DNA from: JBGSMF01 sp964651475
Lineage (GTDB): Bacteria > Chloroflexota > Anaerolineae > Fen-1058
Direction: 5' to 3'
Assembly (NCBI GenBank): GCA_964651475.1
Contig: CAZYXV010000013.1
Coordinates: forward strand, 1-64,000
DNA length: 64,000 nt
Part shown: one piece after another, positions 1-7,757 of the stretch
Layout of the letters: every line of letters starts with the position of its first letter
Position numbering within the stretch: the stretch's first letter is position 1
Made by a program: the position numbers and the translations under genes
Notes under the pieces: model-generated
Database searches by the model: none
What the model saw: only the letters and a program-made list of their open reading frames with translations
What the model was told of the DNA's origin: nothing

Positions 1-71
1 GCCAACTGTAACACAGTCAAATCAAAAGTCCAAATTTAGCCCGTTTGGAGTATACATCACGGTATGGCGCA
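1..71. other. Left window edge, no gene seen
   Basis: There is no coding sequence here. The stretch lies just downstream of the antiporter gene read on the minus strand. A weak hairpin (CCAAA/TTTGG arms, about 31-49) followed on the minus strand by a loosely T-rich stretch could be a poor terminator, but it is not convincing. Confidence 0.3.
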
Positions 72-1148
72 TCAGGCGGGCAAAAAGAAAAACGCCATAG
101 CCACAATCACGTACACGACGAGCAGTTGCGCTCCCTCCAGCCAGTTGGATTCGCCGTCCAGCGCCGCCAGCGCCGCGATAAAGGCCGCCGCGACGAGCGC
201 GATTAACTCAAATTCGTCAAACACCAGCGTCACCGGGTTGCCCATGGCCAGGCTGACAAACACAATCACCGGGGCGACAAACAACGCCACCTGCAAGCTC
301 GACCCGATGGAAATCTCCATGCTGAGATCCATCTGGTCTTTGAGCGCCACCTGGACGGCCACCAGGTGCTCGGCCACGTTGCCGACGATGGGGATGATGA
401 CGATGCCCAGGAAAAATTCCGTCCAGCCCAACTGCGCCACCACGTGCTCGACCGAGCCGACCAGCACCTCGCTGAGGATGGCGATGCCCACCGTGGACGC
501 CGCCAATACCCCCAGCGAACGCCCCATGCCTTGATGTTGTTGAGGCGCGGGTTTGTGAGAGAGCGGCGCGGCGGTAGTATTGGTGACGAAAGCGTACACT
601 ACGCTGAGCGCGTAAATCAAAATCATCACGCCGGCTGTGCCCAGGCTCAGCCACTCCACCGCGTCGTGATTTTTGACGTCAATCGCGTGCGAAAACAGCG
701 ATGGCACGCCCAGCGCGATCACGGCCAAAATTAACATCGTAGAATGCACGCCGGCCTGGGCGCGGTCGAATTTTTGGATTTTGTTCTTTAGACCGCCCAG
801 TAAAATGCTAAAGCCCATGACGAGCAACAGATTACCTATAATGGAGCCCGTAATGGAGGCTTTGACCAGGGTTTGCATCTCCTCACGCAATTCCGGGTTG
901 CGCGCGCCGGCAGAAATAGCCACCAATACAATGATCAACTCGGCCGCGTTGCCCAGGGTTGCATTGAGCAGGCCGCCCCACTTGGGGCCAATGCGTTCCG
1001 CGATTTCTTCGGTTGCCTCGCCAATCCAGCCGGCCAGGGGAATAATGCCCAGAGCTGAGGCTACAAAAATCAATACCGGGCTTAGATGCGCCAATTCGCC
1101 AATGACGGCAATAACACCCAACACAAGTAGCCAACGCATGTATTTCAT
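72..1148 (-). CDS. cax: Ca2+/H+ antiporter, CaCA/CAX family
   Basis: A 358-residue polytopic inner-membrane protein predicted to expel Ca2+ in exchange for protons. About eleven hydrophobic segments are visible. The two diagnostic alpha-repeat motifs of the family are present: GNAAELI in the first half (about residue 67) and GNVAEHL in the second half (about residue 256), each with the conserved Glu needed for cation binding. The length is usual for bacterial CAX proteins. The ATG at 1148 is preceded by a GGAG about 7 nt upstream. The gene stands alone; the next upstream gene on this strand (pmbA) ends 166 bp away, with a palindromic repeat element between them. Family assignment is secure; cation specificity is inferred. 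Confidence 0.9.
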   Translation of the reverse strand: MKYMRWLLVLGVIAVIGELAHLSPVLIFVASALGIIPLAGWIGEATEEIAERIGPKWGGLLNATLGNAAELIIVLVAISAGARNPELREEMQTLVKASITGSIIGNLLLVMGFSILLGGLKNKIQKFDRAQAGVHSTMLILAVIALGVPSLFSHAIDVKNHDAVEWLSLGTAGVMILIYALSVVYAFVTNTTAAPLSHKPAPQQHQGMGRSLGVLAASTVGIAILSEVLVGSVEHVVAQLGWTEFFLGIVIIPIVGNVAEHLVAVQVALKDQMDLSMEISIGSSLQVALFVAPVIVFVSLAMGNPVTLVFDEFELIALVAAAFIAALAALDGESNWLEGAQLLVVYVIVAMAFFFLPA

Positions 1149-1180
1149 GGACTCGCTCCGCCAAGATATTTTGGGCTAAC

Positions 1181-1258
1181 AGGTTGTCGGAGTGGCCAAC
1201 GCATCCCTATGCGTTGGCGGGGCTGGCACAGGGATGCCAGCCTGCTCTCCGACAGGCT
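1181..1258. repeat. Modular palindromic element, copy A
   Basis: A three-stem, cloverleaf-like inverted-repeat element between cax and pmbA. The outer arms AGGTTGTCGGAG (1181-1192) and CTCCGACAGGCT (1247-1258) nearly pair. Inside are two perfect hairpins: GCCAACGCAT/ATGCGTTGGC (1195-1204/1209-1218, loop CCCT) and GGCTGGCA/TGCCAGCC (1221-1228/1235-1242, loop CAGGGA). The same three modules, with different stem sequences but the same loop lengths, recur at 39068-39204. There is no T tract, so it is not a simple terminator. Confidence 0.7.
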
Positions 1259-1314
1259 GCTAGATTATATCATGACTTGAAAAATCGCACCCCCTGCAGG
1301 CGGAATCCCTCCCG

Positions 1315-2601
1315 TCAAAATGTCACGTTCAGGCCGCTCACCAACATGTATGGCGCGCACACATCGCCCACCCAGGTGGGCGTGTCGCCCAGGGCCACAA
1401 GACCCCGGCCAAGCATCTTGTACAGATCGCCCGCCAGCGCTGCGCCTTTGATGTACCCCGCCATCCGCCCGTGTTCGATTCGATGTCCCAGTACGATGGT
1501 GCGCGAAAACGCCCCGCGCAGTCCAGAGGCCATTCCCGATTCTAGCAATATATCTACCAGCAAACCTTCGTCAAGTGAAGCAATCATAGACTCCAGGCTG
1601 GTTGAGCCTGGAGCCAATATAATATTTGTAGGCATGGGACGGGGGGGGGCAAGCGTCTCGCGCCGCCCATTGCCGGTGCTGGTTGTATTAGCCAGCGCCG
1701 CCGCGTGCAAATCGTAATAGAAATTCTTGACAACGCCGTCGGCAATGAGCACCGTCCGCTGGGCGGGCACACCCTCGTGATCTGTGACGCCGCCGTTGGG
1801 GCGATCTCGCAGCGTGCCGTCATCCACCAACATCAAGCGGGGATCGAACAATCGTTGCCCTCGCTTACTGGCCAGGGGACTGTTGCCATGCCTGGCCCGC
1901 GCGCCCGAAAGCGCCATAATCAACGGCTGGATCAAGGTGGCCACCGCCGCTGGCGACAAGATCACATCAGACCGTCCCGAACGAACCTGTACCGGTTGAG
2001 TCGCCCACGCCAGGCTGCGCGCGACTCGCTCGGCGCAGCGGCGATGATGGCCGTTCGAGTGCGCGCTCTTGAAGGTGCTGAATAAAACCAGCGCATGGTC
2101 GCCCTGGTGGCGTTCTACCCAGACATCGGCCGCCACTTGGCTGGACAGAGCGAGCGCAGCCCCTCCTTCGCTGTTGCGAATTTGCGTGCGTTCGCAACTG
2201 CGCCGAATCTCCAGGTCAACCTTTGCGCGCGGATCAGCCTGGCGGATGATGGCAATCATCTCTTCGCCCAAAGCCGCCAATTCCGTGGAGGTCAAATTCG
2301 ATAACGCCGGGTCGGCGGCGGCCATTTCAACGCGCGTGGAAGGGAACATTATCCCCACCGGTTTGCCGTGCTGTGCAGAACGCATCGCGCGGTCAATCAA
2401 CGCATCCTGCCCCGTCTCGACATCGGTGGTGCTGGCGTGGCCTAGCCGCCCGTCCGATAACACTCGCGCCGCCTGCGCCTCAAATTCTTGTATCTGGACA
2501 GAACGCAAGCGATTTGCCCTAAAGCCCACGCGAGAAGTTTCTACCGCGCGCCGCCAAAACTCGCTCGAAGATACGCCGTGAGAACGCGTCATCGTGGTCA
2601 T
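1315..2601 (-). CDS. pmbA: TldE/PmbA-family metalloprotease subunit
   Basis: A 428-residue protein of the TldD/PmbA (U62) family, the non-metal-binding partner of TldD in a heteromeric cytoplasmic peptidase that degrades or matures peptides. The usual three-part fold can be followed: N-terminal domain with aromatic-tail style sequence, a middle segment near GVTDHEGVPAQRTVLIADGV, and a C-terminal beta-rich end finishing in a GLNVTF-like strand. It lacks the HExxxH zinc motif found in its neighbour, as expected for TldE. ATG at 2601 follows the tldD stop by one base, with GGAGG 8 nt upstream inside tldD, so the two are translationally linked. A run of nine G/C bases lies in the coding sequence near 1641-1649. 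Confidence 0.88.
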   Translation of the reverse strand: MTTMTRSHGVSSSEFWRRAVETSRVGFRANRLRSVQIQEFEAQAARVLSDGRLGHASTTDVETGQDALIDRAMRSAQHGKPVGIMFPSTRVEMAAADPALSNLTSTELAALGEEMIAIIRQADPRAKVDLEIRRSCERTQIRNSEGGAALALSSQVAADVWVERHQGDHALVLFSTFKSAHSNGHHRRCAERVARSLAWATQPVQVRSGRSDVILSPAAVATLIQPLIMALSGARARHGNSPLASKRGQRLFDPRLMLVDDGTLRDRPNGGVTDHEGVPAQRTVLIADGVVKNFYYDLHAAALANTTSTGNGRRETLAPPRPMPTNIILAPGSTSLESMIASLDEGLLVDILLESGMASGLRGAFSRTIVLGHRIEHGRMAGYIKGAALAGDLYKMLGRGLVALGDTPTWVGDVCAPYMLVSGLNVTF

Positions 2602-2602
2602 T

Positions 2603-4003
2603 TCACTTGCCTCCTACCAGAACGTCTTGAACTCGAATATGCGGTCCGCCATCGCACACAGGCAAACCCTCCTCGCCCTTGCCGCAATCGCCGGAACTTT
2701 CGTCCCATACAAATTCGCTGCCAATCCGGTCAATGCGCGCCAGCGCCTCGAACACGTTGCCGGTGAATGTCACGTCGCGCACGGTTTCGGCCAGCTCGCC
2801 GTTGCGGATCATCCTGGCGTGCTTGGCAGAAAACGAAAAGTCGTCCAGCGTCGTCTCGCCGCCAAGCCAATCACAAGCATATATCCCCAGCGCAATGTCG
2901 CCGATCATGTTTTGCAAACTTCCACCGTCGCCCGGCTCGATATAGGTATTGGTCATCCGCACCAGCGGCGGGTAGCGATAACTGGTGGCGCGCGCGTTGC
3001 CTGTAGGTTGCTCGCCAAAAGCGGCAGCTGTTTCGCGGCTGTGCAGGCGACCCACCAACTCGCCCTCTCGGATCAGGTACGTTTTTTGCGCCGGTACTCC
3101 CTCGTCATCGTAAGCTATGCTGCCGCGCAAACCCTGAACATTGCCATCATCCACTATATTGAGATTGGATGGGCCAAAGCGCCGCCCTAGAGCCATCTTT
3201 GCCTTAATCGCCGGGTCCGCCATAATGCAATCCGCCTCGGACAAATGACCAAACGCCTCGTGCACAAACAAGCCGGCCAATACAGGGTCCATCACCACAG
3301 GGAAACGCCCCCCTTCCACGGGTTCCGCTTCCAGTAAAGAACAAGCAAGCGTCAAAGCATTTTCCACCAAGTCGCTGCGATGTTCCACAGCCTCGAAACC
3401 GCTCGCCAACGCCAGCGATTTGTCCACTTGCTGCACTCGTTCACCGTCGCGCATCACTACCGTCAAGTGCAAGTCAATGGTCGGCTTTTCCTGGTAGATA
3501 TAGGCGCCCTCCGTGTTGGCGTAATGAACCTGGCTAAACAAATCTTGATAGGTCACTTTGGCCGAGCGTACAAAGGGATGTCCATTCATCAATTGCGCGC
3601 TGTAATCGGCCACCAGCGCGCGCTTTTCGTCGGCAGACACCATACGAAAGTCGCGCTTCAAGGCTGCCACAACGCGAGCCGTCACAGGTTGAACGGGAGA
3701 CTGTTGAACATTCTGCCCTGCCGATGCCTGCGCGGCCTCCCATGCCTGCCGCACCCGTCGCCTAAAGTCGGCCAGGCGTGTGAACGTGACCCCCCCCCAG
3801 CCGCCGCCGGGCAGCAAGGCGCGCACAATCCCACCCTGGTCTATGCGCGATTCAATGGTTTCCGGCTCGCCATCGCGAAATACCATGTGGGTCATCTCGC
3901 GCCGCTCGACGCGAATATCGGCAAAGGGCGGCAAACTGCCAGCTGCTCGCGGCAGCGGACTGGCTCTCAATGCCTCGACAATCCGTTCACCCACCTGCGC
4001 CAT
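2603..4003 (-). CDS. tldD: TldD zinc metalloprotease
   Basis: A 466-residue catalytic subunit of the TldD/TldE peptidase. The zinc site HEAFGH (HExxxH) is clear, followed by SEAD, and a C-terminal DCGK cysteine corresponds to the third metal ligand position of TldD. In characterised systems the heterodimer removes leader peptides from modified peptides such as microcin B17 and trims unstructured peptides. The start chosen is ATG at 4003 (MAQVGERI), with GGGGGA about 5 nt upstream. An upstream in-frame ATG at 4042 would add 13 residues but lies in a perfect hairpin and has no ribosome site. A nine-base G/C run occurs near 3790-3798. It is the first main gene of a two-gene operon with pmbA, after a leader of more than 300 nt. 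Confidence 0.92.
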   Translation of the reverse strand: MAQVGERIVEALRASPLPRAAGSLPPFADIRVERREMTHMVFRDGEPETIESRIDQGGIVRALLPGGGWGGVTFTRLADFRRRVRQAWEAAQASAGQNVQQSPVQPVTARVVAALKRDFRMVSADEKRALVADYSAQLMNGHPFVRSAKVTYQDLFSQVHYANTEGAYIYQEKPTIDLHLTVVMRDGERVQQVDKSLALASGFEAVEHRSDLVENALTLACSLLEAEPVEGGRFPVVMDPVLAGLFVHEAFGHLSEADCIMADPAIKAKMALGRRFGPSNLNIVDDGNVQGLRGSIAYDDEGVPAQKTYLIREGELVGRLHSRETAAAFGEQPTGNARATSYRYPPLVRMTNTYIEPGDGGSLQNMIGDIALGIYACDWLGGETTLDDFSFSAKHARMIRNGELAETVRDVTFTGNVFEALARIDRIGSEFVWDESSGDCGKGEEGLPVCDGGPHIRVQDVLVGGK

Positions 4004-4199
4004 ATATCCCCCATAAAACAAAAACCGTGAGCGCGTGCTCACGGCCAGGTCTCACCTAACAGAAAATATGCCCATGTACGGTCTCTGCAATAGATAGCAG
4101 ACCCCAGGCAAGTTGCTCTTGCCCCTACGTGGCTATGTGTGATTTTGCCCAGCCGTGGGCAGCGAACGTCAGTTCCCCGCGCCACAGCCCGGTATGGAT
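4004..4199 (-). other. Structured leader upstream of tldD
   Basis: This part of the 4004-4580 intergenic region is transcribed ahead of tldD if the promoter at 4338-4367 is used. It is rich in hairpins: CCGTGAGC/GCTCACGG (4025-4032/4037-4044, loop GCGT, just upstream of the ribosome site), GGCAAG/CTTGCC near 4104-4120, and GGTCT/AGACC near 4080-4103. None matches a riboswitch class I can recognise. It could be an unrecognised regulatory RNA or simply mRNA-stabilising structure. Confidence 0.4.
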
Positions 4200-4301
4200 C
4201 CTAAACACCTCCCCCCGGTTGTGTATGCGCGAGGATGATTCGCGGAACGGTAACCATGCCACCGTTCCGCCCAAGATCAGGTATATCTGAATCGTTACTC
4301 A
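4200..4301 (-). CDS. Possible 33-residue small ORF in the tldD leader
   Basis: A 33-codon ORF begins with ATG at 4301 (MSNDSDIPDL...) and ends in PGGGV-TAG. It starts about 30 nt downstream of a good predicted promoter and has AGGAT/GGATG purine stretches upstream. Codons 12-21 overlap a perfect 10-bp inverted repeat (4241-4250/4260-4269), so the region may instead be selected for RNA structure. It resembles no family known to me. Its position ahead of a TldD/PmbA peptidase is suggestive because such peptidases process small peptides, but that link is inference. It could be a real peptide, a regulatory upstream ORF, or chance. Confidence 0.3.
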
Positions 4302-4337
4302 TTATCATCCTATCCTAACCGGGAAATGATCTGACTT

Positions 4338-4367
4338 TATTCTAACACACCCGCCAAGCAAGTGTCA
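4338..4367 (-). promoter_or_regulatory. Predicted sigma70-type promoter for the tldD leader
   Basis: On the minus strand a perfect TTGACA (4362-4367) is separated by 18 bp from TAGAAT (4338-4343), which is also preceded by TGT (extended -10 form). Predicted transcription start is near 4331, giving a leader of about 330 nt before tldD. Confidence 0.6.
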
Positions 4368-4528
4368 ATAGCCATTTTTTACGCTATAACAATAAAATCT
4401 TGAAAAATGGGGCTAAACGATCTCGTATCGTCATAAAATAAACAAAAACCACAAGCGAAAAACGGTGACAGTGCATAAAATAAGCTAAAAGCCGTGTGTT
4501 TTCAACGGAAACGCCCCACCATAGGGCA

Positions 4529-4567
4529 TAAAACAAAACATCCCCGGCTTTTTGGGCCGAGGATGTT
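4529..4567 (-). terminator. Rho-independent terminator of the fermentation operon
   Basis: On the minus strand a 12-bp stem (arms 4556-4567 and 4537-4548, with one G-U type pair) and 7-nt loop is followed by TTTTGTTTT (4528-4536). It starts 14 bp after the stop codon of the acyl-CoA transferase gene. Confidence 0.85.
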
Positions 4568-4580
4568 AAAAGCTCTGAGG

Positions 4581-5882
4581 CTACAGGTACTTGAGTTCGT
4601 GCGCTTGCCGTTCCAATTCCTCGCGGAACTCGGGATCGGCAATGTCAATCAATGCGCGCGCGCGCTGGCGAATTGTCTTGCCATACAAATCGGCAACGCC
4701 GTACTCTGTCACCACGTAACGCACGTGGTTTCGCGTGGTCACCACTCCCGCGCCTGGTTTGAGCATCGGTACAATCTTGCTGATTTTTTGCCCCTTGATT
4801 GTGGCTGTGCTGGGCAGCGCGATGATTGGCTTACCGCCCCTGCTGCGGCTGGCGCCGTAAACAAAATCTACCTGCCCACCCACGCCGCTATACAGGCGCG
4901 GGCCAATGCTGTCGGCGCACACCTGGCCAGTCAAGTCTACTTCGATAGCGCTATTGATCGCCACCATTTTATCATTTTGCGCGATGCGGAATGGGTCGTT
5001 AACGTATTCGGTCGGGTGCATCTCGACGATGGGATTATCGTGGACAAAGTCATACAAACGCTGCGTGCCCAACAAAAAACCGGCAATGATTTTGCCTGGG
5101 TGAAACGTTTTCTTTTCGTTGTTGATAATGCCCATATTGACCAGGTCAATCACGCCGTCGCTGAACAACTCGGTATGGATTCCCAAGTCCTTCTTGTCGC
5201 CCAAGAAAGTAAGCACGGCATCTGGAATGCCGCCAATGCCCATCTGCATGGTGCTGCCATCTTCAATCAGGCCGGCGACGTGGCAACCGATTTGCTTTTC
5301 CAGGTCGGTAATATCGCCCATCCTGAACTCGGGCAACTGGTAAGACACGGGCACAATATGGGTTAACTTGGACACGTGGATAAAACTATCGCCCAGCGTG
5401 CGCGGCATACGATCGTTGACTTCGGCAATGACGACCCTGGCCGTTTCAGCCGCCGCCTTGGTCACCCCAACTTCGACGCCATAGGAACAAAAACCGTGCT
5501 CGTCGGGCGGGCTGACCTGGATGAGAGCTACATCCAGGGGGACAATGTGCTGGCGAAACAGGCCGGGAACTTCGGACAAGAACACCGGGGTGAAATCCGC
5601 CCGACCTTCATTGACCGCCTGGCGCACGTTATGGCTGATGAACATTGTGTTGACGCGGATGTATTTTTCCATTCCCGGCGCGACGTAATCCGCGCTGCCT
5701 ACCGTCAACACCTGGACAATCTCAACGTCGTGCAAAGTGGGCGCGTAATTCACCAGGGCCGCCATGACCTTTTGGGGCACACTACAGTTGCCGGTTAAAA
5801 ACACGCGCATACCGGGTTGAATCACCAAGATGGCCTTTTCGGCTGTGGTGACCCTGCTCTGATAAATAGACATCCAACTCAT
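4581..5882 (-). CDS. Acetyl-CoA hydrolase/4-hydroxybutyrate CoA-transferase family
   Basis: A 433-residue class I CoA-transferase that moves CoA between acetate and an acyl-CoA, or hydrolyses it. Seen in sequence: the N-terminal domain with SPPDEHGFCSYG, the C-terminal GIGGIPDAVL loop, and HTELFSDGVIDL, where the Glu after HT matches the catalytic glutamate of 4-hydroxybutyrate CoA-transferases. Length is normal. ATG at 5882 (MSWMSIYQ) has GAGG 8 nt upstream; a start seven codons earlier (5903) lacks this. It is the last gene of the operon, 22 bp after ald, and is followed by a strong terminator. In context it probably converts the acyl-CoA made by the oxidoreductase into a free acid while conserving the thioester; the exact substrate is not determinable. 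Confidence 0.85.
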   Translation of the reverse strand: MSWMSIYQSRVTTAEKAILVIQPGMRVFLTGNCSVPQKVMAALVNYAPTLHDVEIVQVLTVGSADYVAPGMEKYIRVNTMFISHNVRQAVNEGRADFTPVFLSEVPGLFRQHIVPLDVALIQVSPPDEHGFCSYGVEVGVTKAAAETARVVIAEVNDRMPRTLGDSFIHVSKLTHIVPVSYQLPEFRMGDITDLEKQIGCHVAGLIEDGSTMQMGIGGIPDAVLTFLGDKKDLGIHTELFSDGVIDLVNMGIINNEKKTFHPGKIIAGFLLGTQRLYDFVHDNPIVEMHPTEYVNDPFRIAQNDKMVAINSAIEVDLTGQVCADSIGPRLYSGVGGQVDFVYGASRSRGGKPIIALPSTATIKGQKISKIVPMLKPGAGVVTTRNHVRYVVTEYGVADLYGKTIRQRARALIDIADPEFREELERQAHELKYL

Positions 5883-5904
5883 AGTTACATCCTCATCATT
5901 CAAA

Positions 5905-6993
5905 TTATAGACTCAGCGCCTCTGCCAACGCCTTGTTGACGACCCGCCCATCGCGCACATTCAGACCTGCAGCAAGCGCCGGGTTGACTTGCATCGCCTT
6001 ATCCAATCCCAGATGCACAATCTGCTGGATAAAAGGCCACGTGGCGTTATTCAAAGCATGAGTCGCCGTGCGCCCGATCACGCCCGTCATGTTGGGTACG
6101 CAGTAATGAATGACGCCTTCCTCCACGTAAGTAGGAGTGCTGTGCAATGTGGGGCGGCTGGTTTCCACGCACCCGCCCTGATCAATCGAAATATCCATGA
6201 TGAGCGAGCGCGGGCGCATCGTGCGCACCATCTCGCGGGTGACGAGCACCGGCGCGCGCATGCCTGGCACCAACACGGCGCCGATCAACACGTCGGCAAA
6301 CGTGACCACTTTGCGAATATTGAACGAGTGTGACACCATGGTCACCACCCGTCCTTCGAAAAGCTCGTCAATCTTGTACAAATGCTCCAGGTCGTGATCC
6401 AGCACGTGCACGGTCGCGCCCACGCCCATAAACGCGCGCGCCGCGCTCGACCCGAGCGTGCCGCCGCCTAATATGACAACCTCGGCCGGCGGCACGCCTG
6501 GCGCGCCGCCCAGCAAGATGCCCTTGCCGCCTCGGTCATTTTGCAATAACGTCCCAGCCACCTGGGGCAACATGCGTCCGGCCAGCTGGCTCATCGGCAC
6601 CAAAAGGGGCAAAACGCCATTTGGCTCTTCGACCATTTCGTAAGCGATGGCGGTGACTTTTTTGTCCAACAACATTTCAATTCTGTCGCGCCGCCCGATG
6701 GCCAGGTGCAAGAACCCCATGAGGATTTGCCCTTCGCGCGTCCATTCAACCTCCTCGGCGGTTGGCCGTGCAACCTTGATTACCATATCGGCGCGCTTGT
6801 AGGCTTCTTCGCCCGAATAGACGCAATGCCCGCCCGCTTTTTGGTAATCTTCATCCGAAAAGCCCGCGCCCAGGCCGGCGCCTGTTTCAAAATAGCACGT
6901 GTGACCCTCGGCCGTCAGCAGCTCGACGCCTGCAGGGGTCAAGCCAACGCGATAGTCATAATTGCGCCGCTCACGCGGTATACCGATATCCAT
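5905..6993 (-). CDS. ald: Alanine dehydrogenase
   Basis: A 362-residue NAD-dependent L-alanine dehydrogenase, interconverting alanine and pyruvate plus ammonia in the cytoplasm. It begins with MDIGIPRERRNYDYRVGLTP, typical of the family, contains the catalytic-region GFLHLA histidine, the dinucleotide-binding ILGGGTLGSSAA loop near residue 175, and the C-terminal MTGVIGRTATHALNNAT signature. GGAGG sits 4 nt before ATG 6993. It lies 18 bp downstream of the gamma subunit gene of the 2-oxoacid oxidoreductase, so ammonia release from amino acids and oxidation of the resulting 2-oxoacids appear to be co-expressed. Confidence 0.92.
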   Translation of the reverse strand: MDIGIPRERRNYDYRVGLTPAGVELLTAEGHTCYFETGAGLGAGFSDEDYQKAGGHCVYSGEEAYKRADMVIKVARPTAEEVEWTREGQILMGFLHLAIGRRDRIEMLLDKKVTAIAYEMVEEPNGVLPLLVPMSQLAGRMLPQVAGTLLQNDRGGKGILLGGAPGVPPAEVVILGGGTLGSSAARAFMGVGATVHVLDHDLEHLYKIDELFEGRVVTMVSHSFNIRKVVTFADVLIGAVLVPGMRAPVLVTREMVRTMRPRSLIMDISIDQGGCVETSRPTLHSTPTYVEEGVIHYCVPNMTGVIGRTATHALNNATWPFIQQIVHLGLDKAMQVNPALAAGLNVRDGRVVNKALAEALSL

Positions 6994-7011
6994 GATTCCT
7001 CCGTTTGTATT

Positions 7012-7557
7012 TTACTTTTGTTCGCGTGCGATTTCCGCGCCCTTGCGCAAAGCAAGCTGGTTGGCCCCGGCCAGGTGTTTGCGCTTTTCAGGCAGGTGAG
7101 CCTCTAGCGCACGGGCCACCGACTCGAGGCTGACGATAGGGGTGATTTCCAGCAGCGCGCCCAGCAAGACGACATTCGCCATTTTGACGTTTCCCAACTC
7201 GGTCGCCGCATCATTGGCCGGCACGTCTACCACCTTCACGTCGGTGCGCGTGGCCGGCTTGGAAATCAACGAGCGATTAATCACCAACACGCCGCCCGGC
7301 TTGACCAATCCCTCGTACTTGTCCATAGAAGGAATGTTCAACACGATAGCCGCCGAAGGGTTGCGCACAATTGGCGCGCCAATCTCTTCGTTCGAGACAA
7401 TGACAATACAGTGCGCCGTGCCGCCGCGCATCTCTGGCCCATAGGAAGGTATCCACGTGACGTGCTTGCCTTCATCCATAGCCGCGTAGGCCAACAGTTG
7501 CCCGGCAAACAACGCCCCCTGTCCCCCAAATCCCGAAAAAATAATCTCTTGTTGCAT
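7012..7557 (-). CDS. 2-oxoacid:ferredoxin oxidoreductase, gamma subunit
   Basis: A 181-residue gamma subunit of a four-subunit 2-oxoacid:ferredoxin oxidoreductase. It begins with the diagnostic IIFSGFGGQGALFAGQLLAYAA glycine-rich motif (residues about 4-25) and has SYGPEMRGGTAHC, both characteristic of KorC/VorC proteins. GAGG lies 6 nt before ATG 7557. It is separated from the beta subunit gene by about 200 bp that hold a long palindromic repeat, whereas the other subunit genes are tightly packed, so its expression level may be set apart from the rest. It is followed by ald. Confidence 0.92.
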   Translation of the reverse strand: MQQEIIFSGFGGQGALFAGQLLAYAAMDEGKHVTWIPSYGPEMRGGTAHCIVIVSNEEIGAPIVRNPSAAIVLNIPSMDKYEGLVKPGGVLVINRSLISKPATRTDVKVVDVPANDAATELGNVKMANVVLLGALLEITPIVSLESVARALEAHLPEKRKHLAGANQLALRKGAEIAREQK

Positions 7558-7605
7558 AGTTTCCTCAAAACAGACAAGGGAATCACGACCCGCTTGTCTA
7601 CTATG

Positions 7606-7755
7606 CGTTTGATGTGAAATGGAGCTACTTGCCCTGATTTGTCATTGCGAGCCGCCTGGAGGGCGGCGAAGCAATCCCATTGCTACGGTTAAGGAGATTG
7701 CTTCGGCGCTTCGCGCCTCGCAATGACAAGGTAGAAACTCATTTCACATCAAACG
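7606..7755. repeat. GTCATTGCGAG/GAAGCAATC palindromic repeat, copy 1
   Basis: The element core is bounded by GTCATTGCGAG (7641-7651) and CTCGCAATGAC (7717-7727). It holds two small hairpins (CCGCC/GGCGG and GGCGC/GCGCC) and the central palindrome GAAGCAATC...GATTGCTTC. Beyond the element, a further perfect 15-bp inverted pair, CGTTTGATGTGAAAT (7606-7620) and its complement (7741-7755), extends the structure into a roughly 150-nt hairpin. It separates the beta and gamma subunit genes of one operon. Two further copies lie at 56.4 and 56.9 kb. Confidence 0.85.
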
Positions 7756-7757
7756 TA

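Noticed and set aside
4003..4042. Longer tldD start at 4042
   Set aside because: The ATG lies within a perfect hairpin and has no ribosome site, whereas 4003 has GGGGGA at good spacing.
4494..5366. 290-codon open frame on the plus strand
   Set aside because: It lies wholly antisense to the CoA-transferase gene and has no family features; it is a shadow of codon bias.
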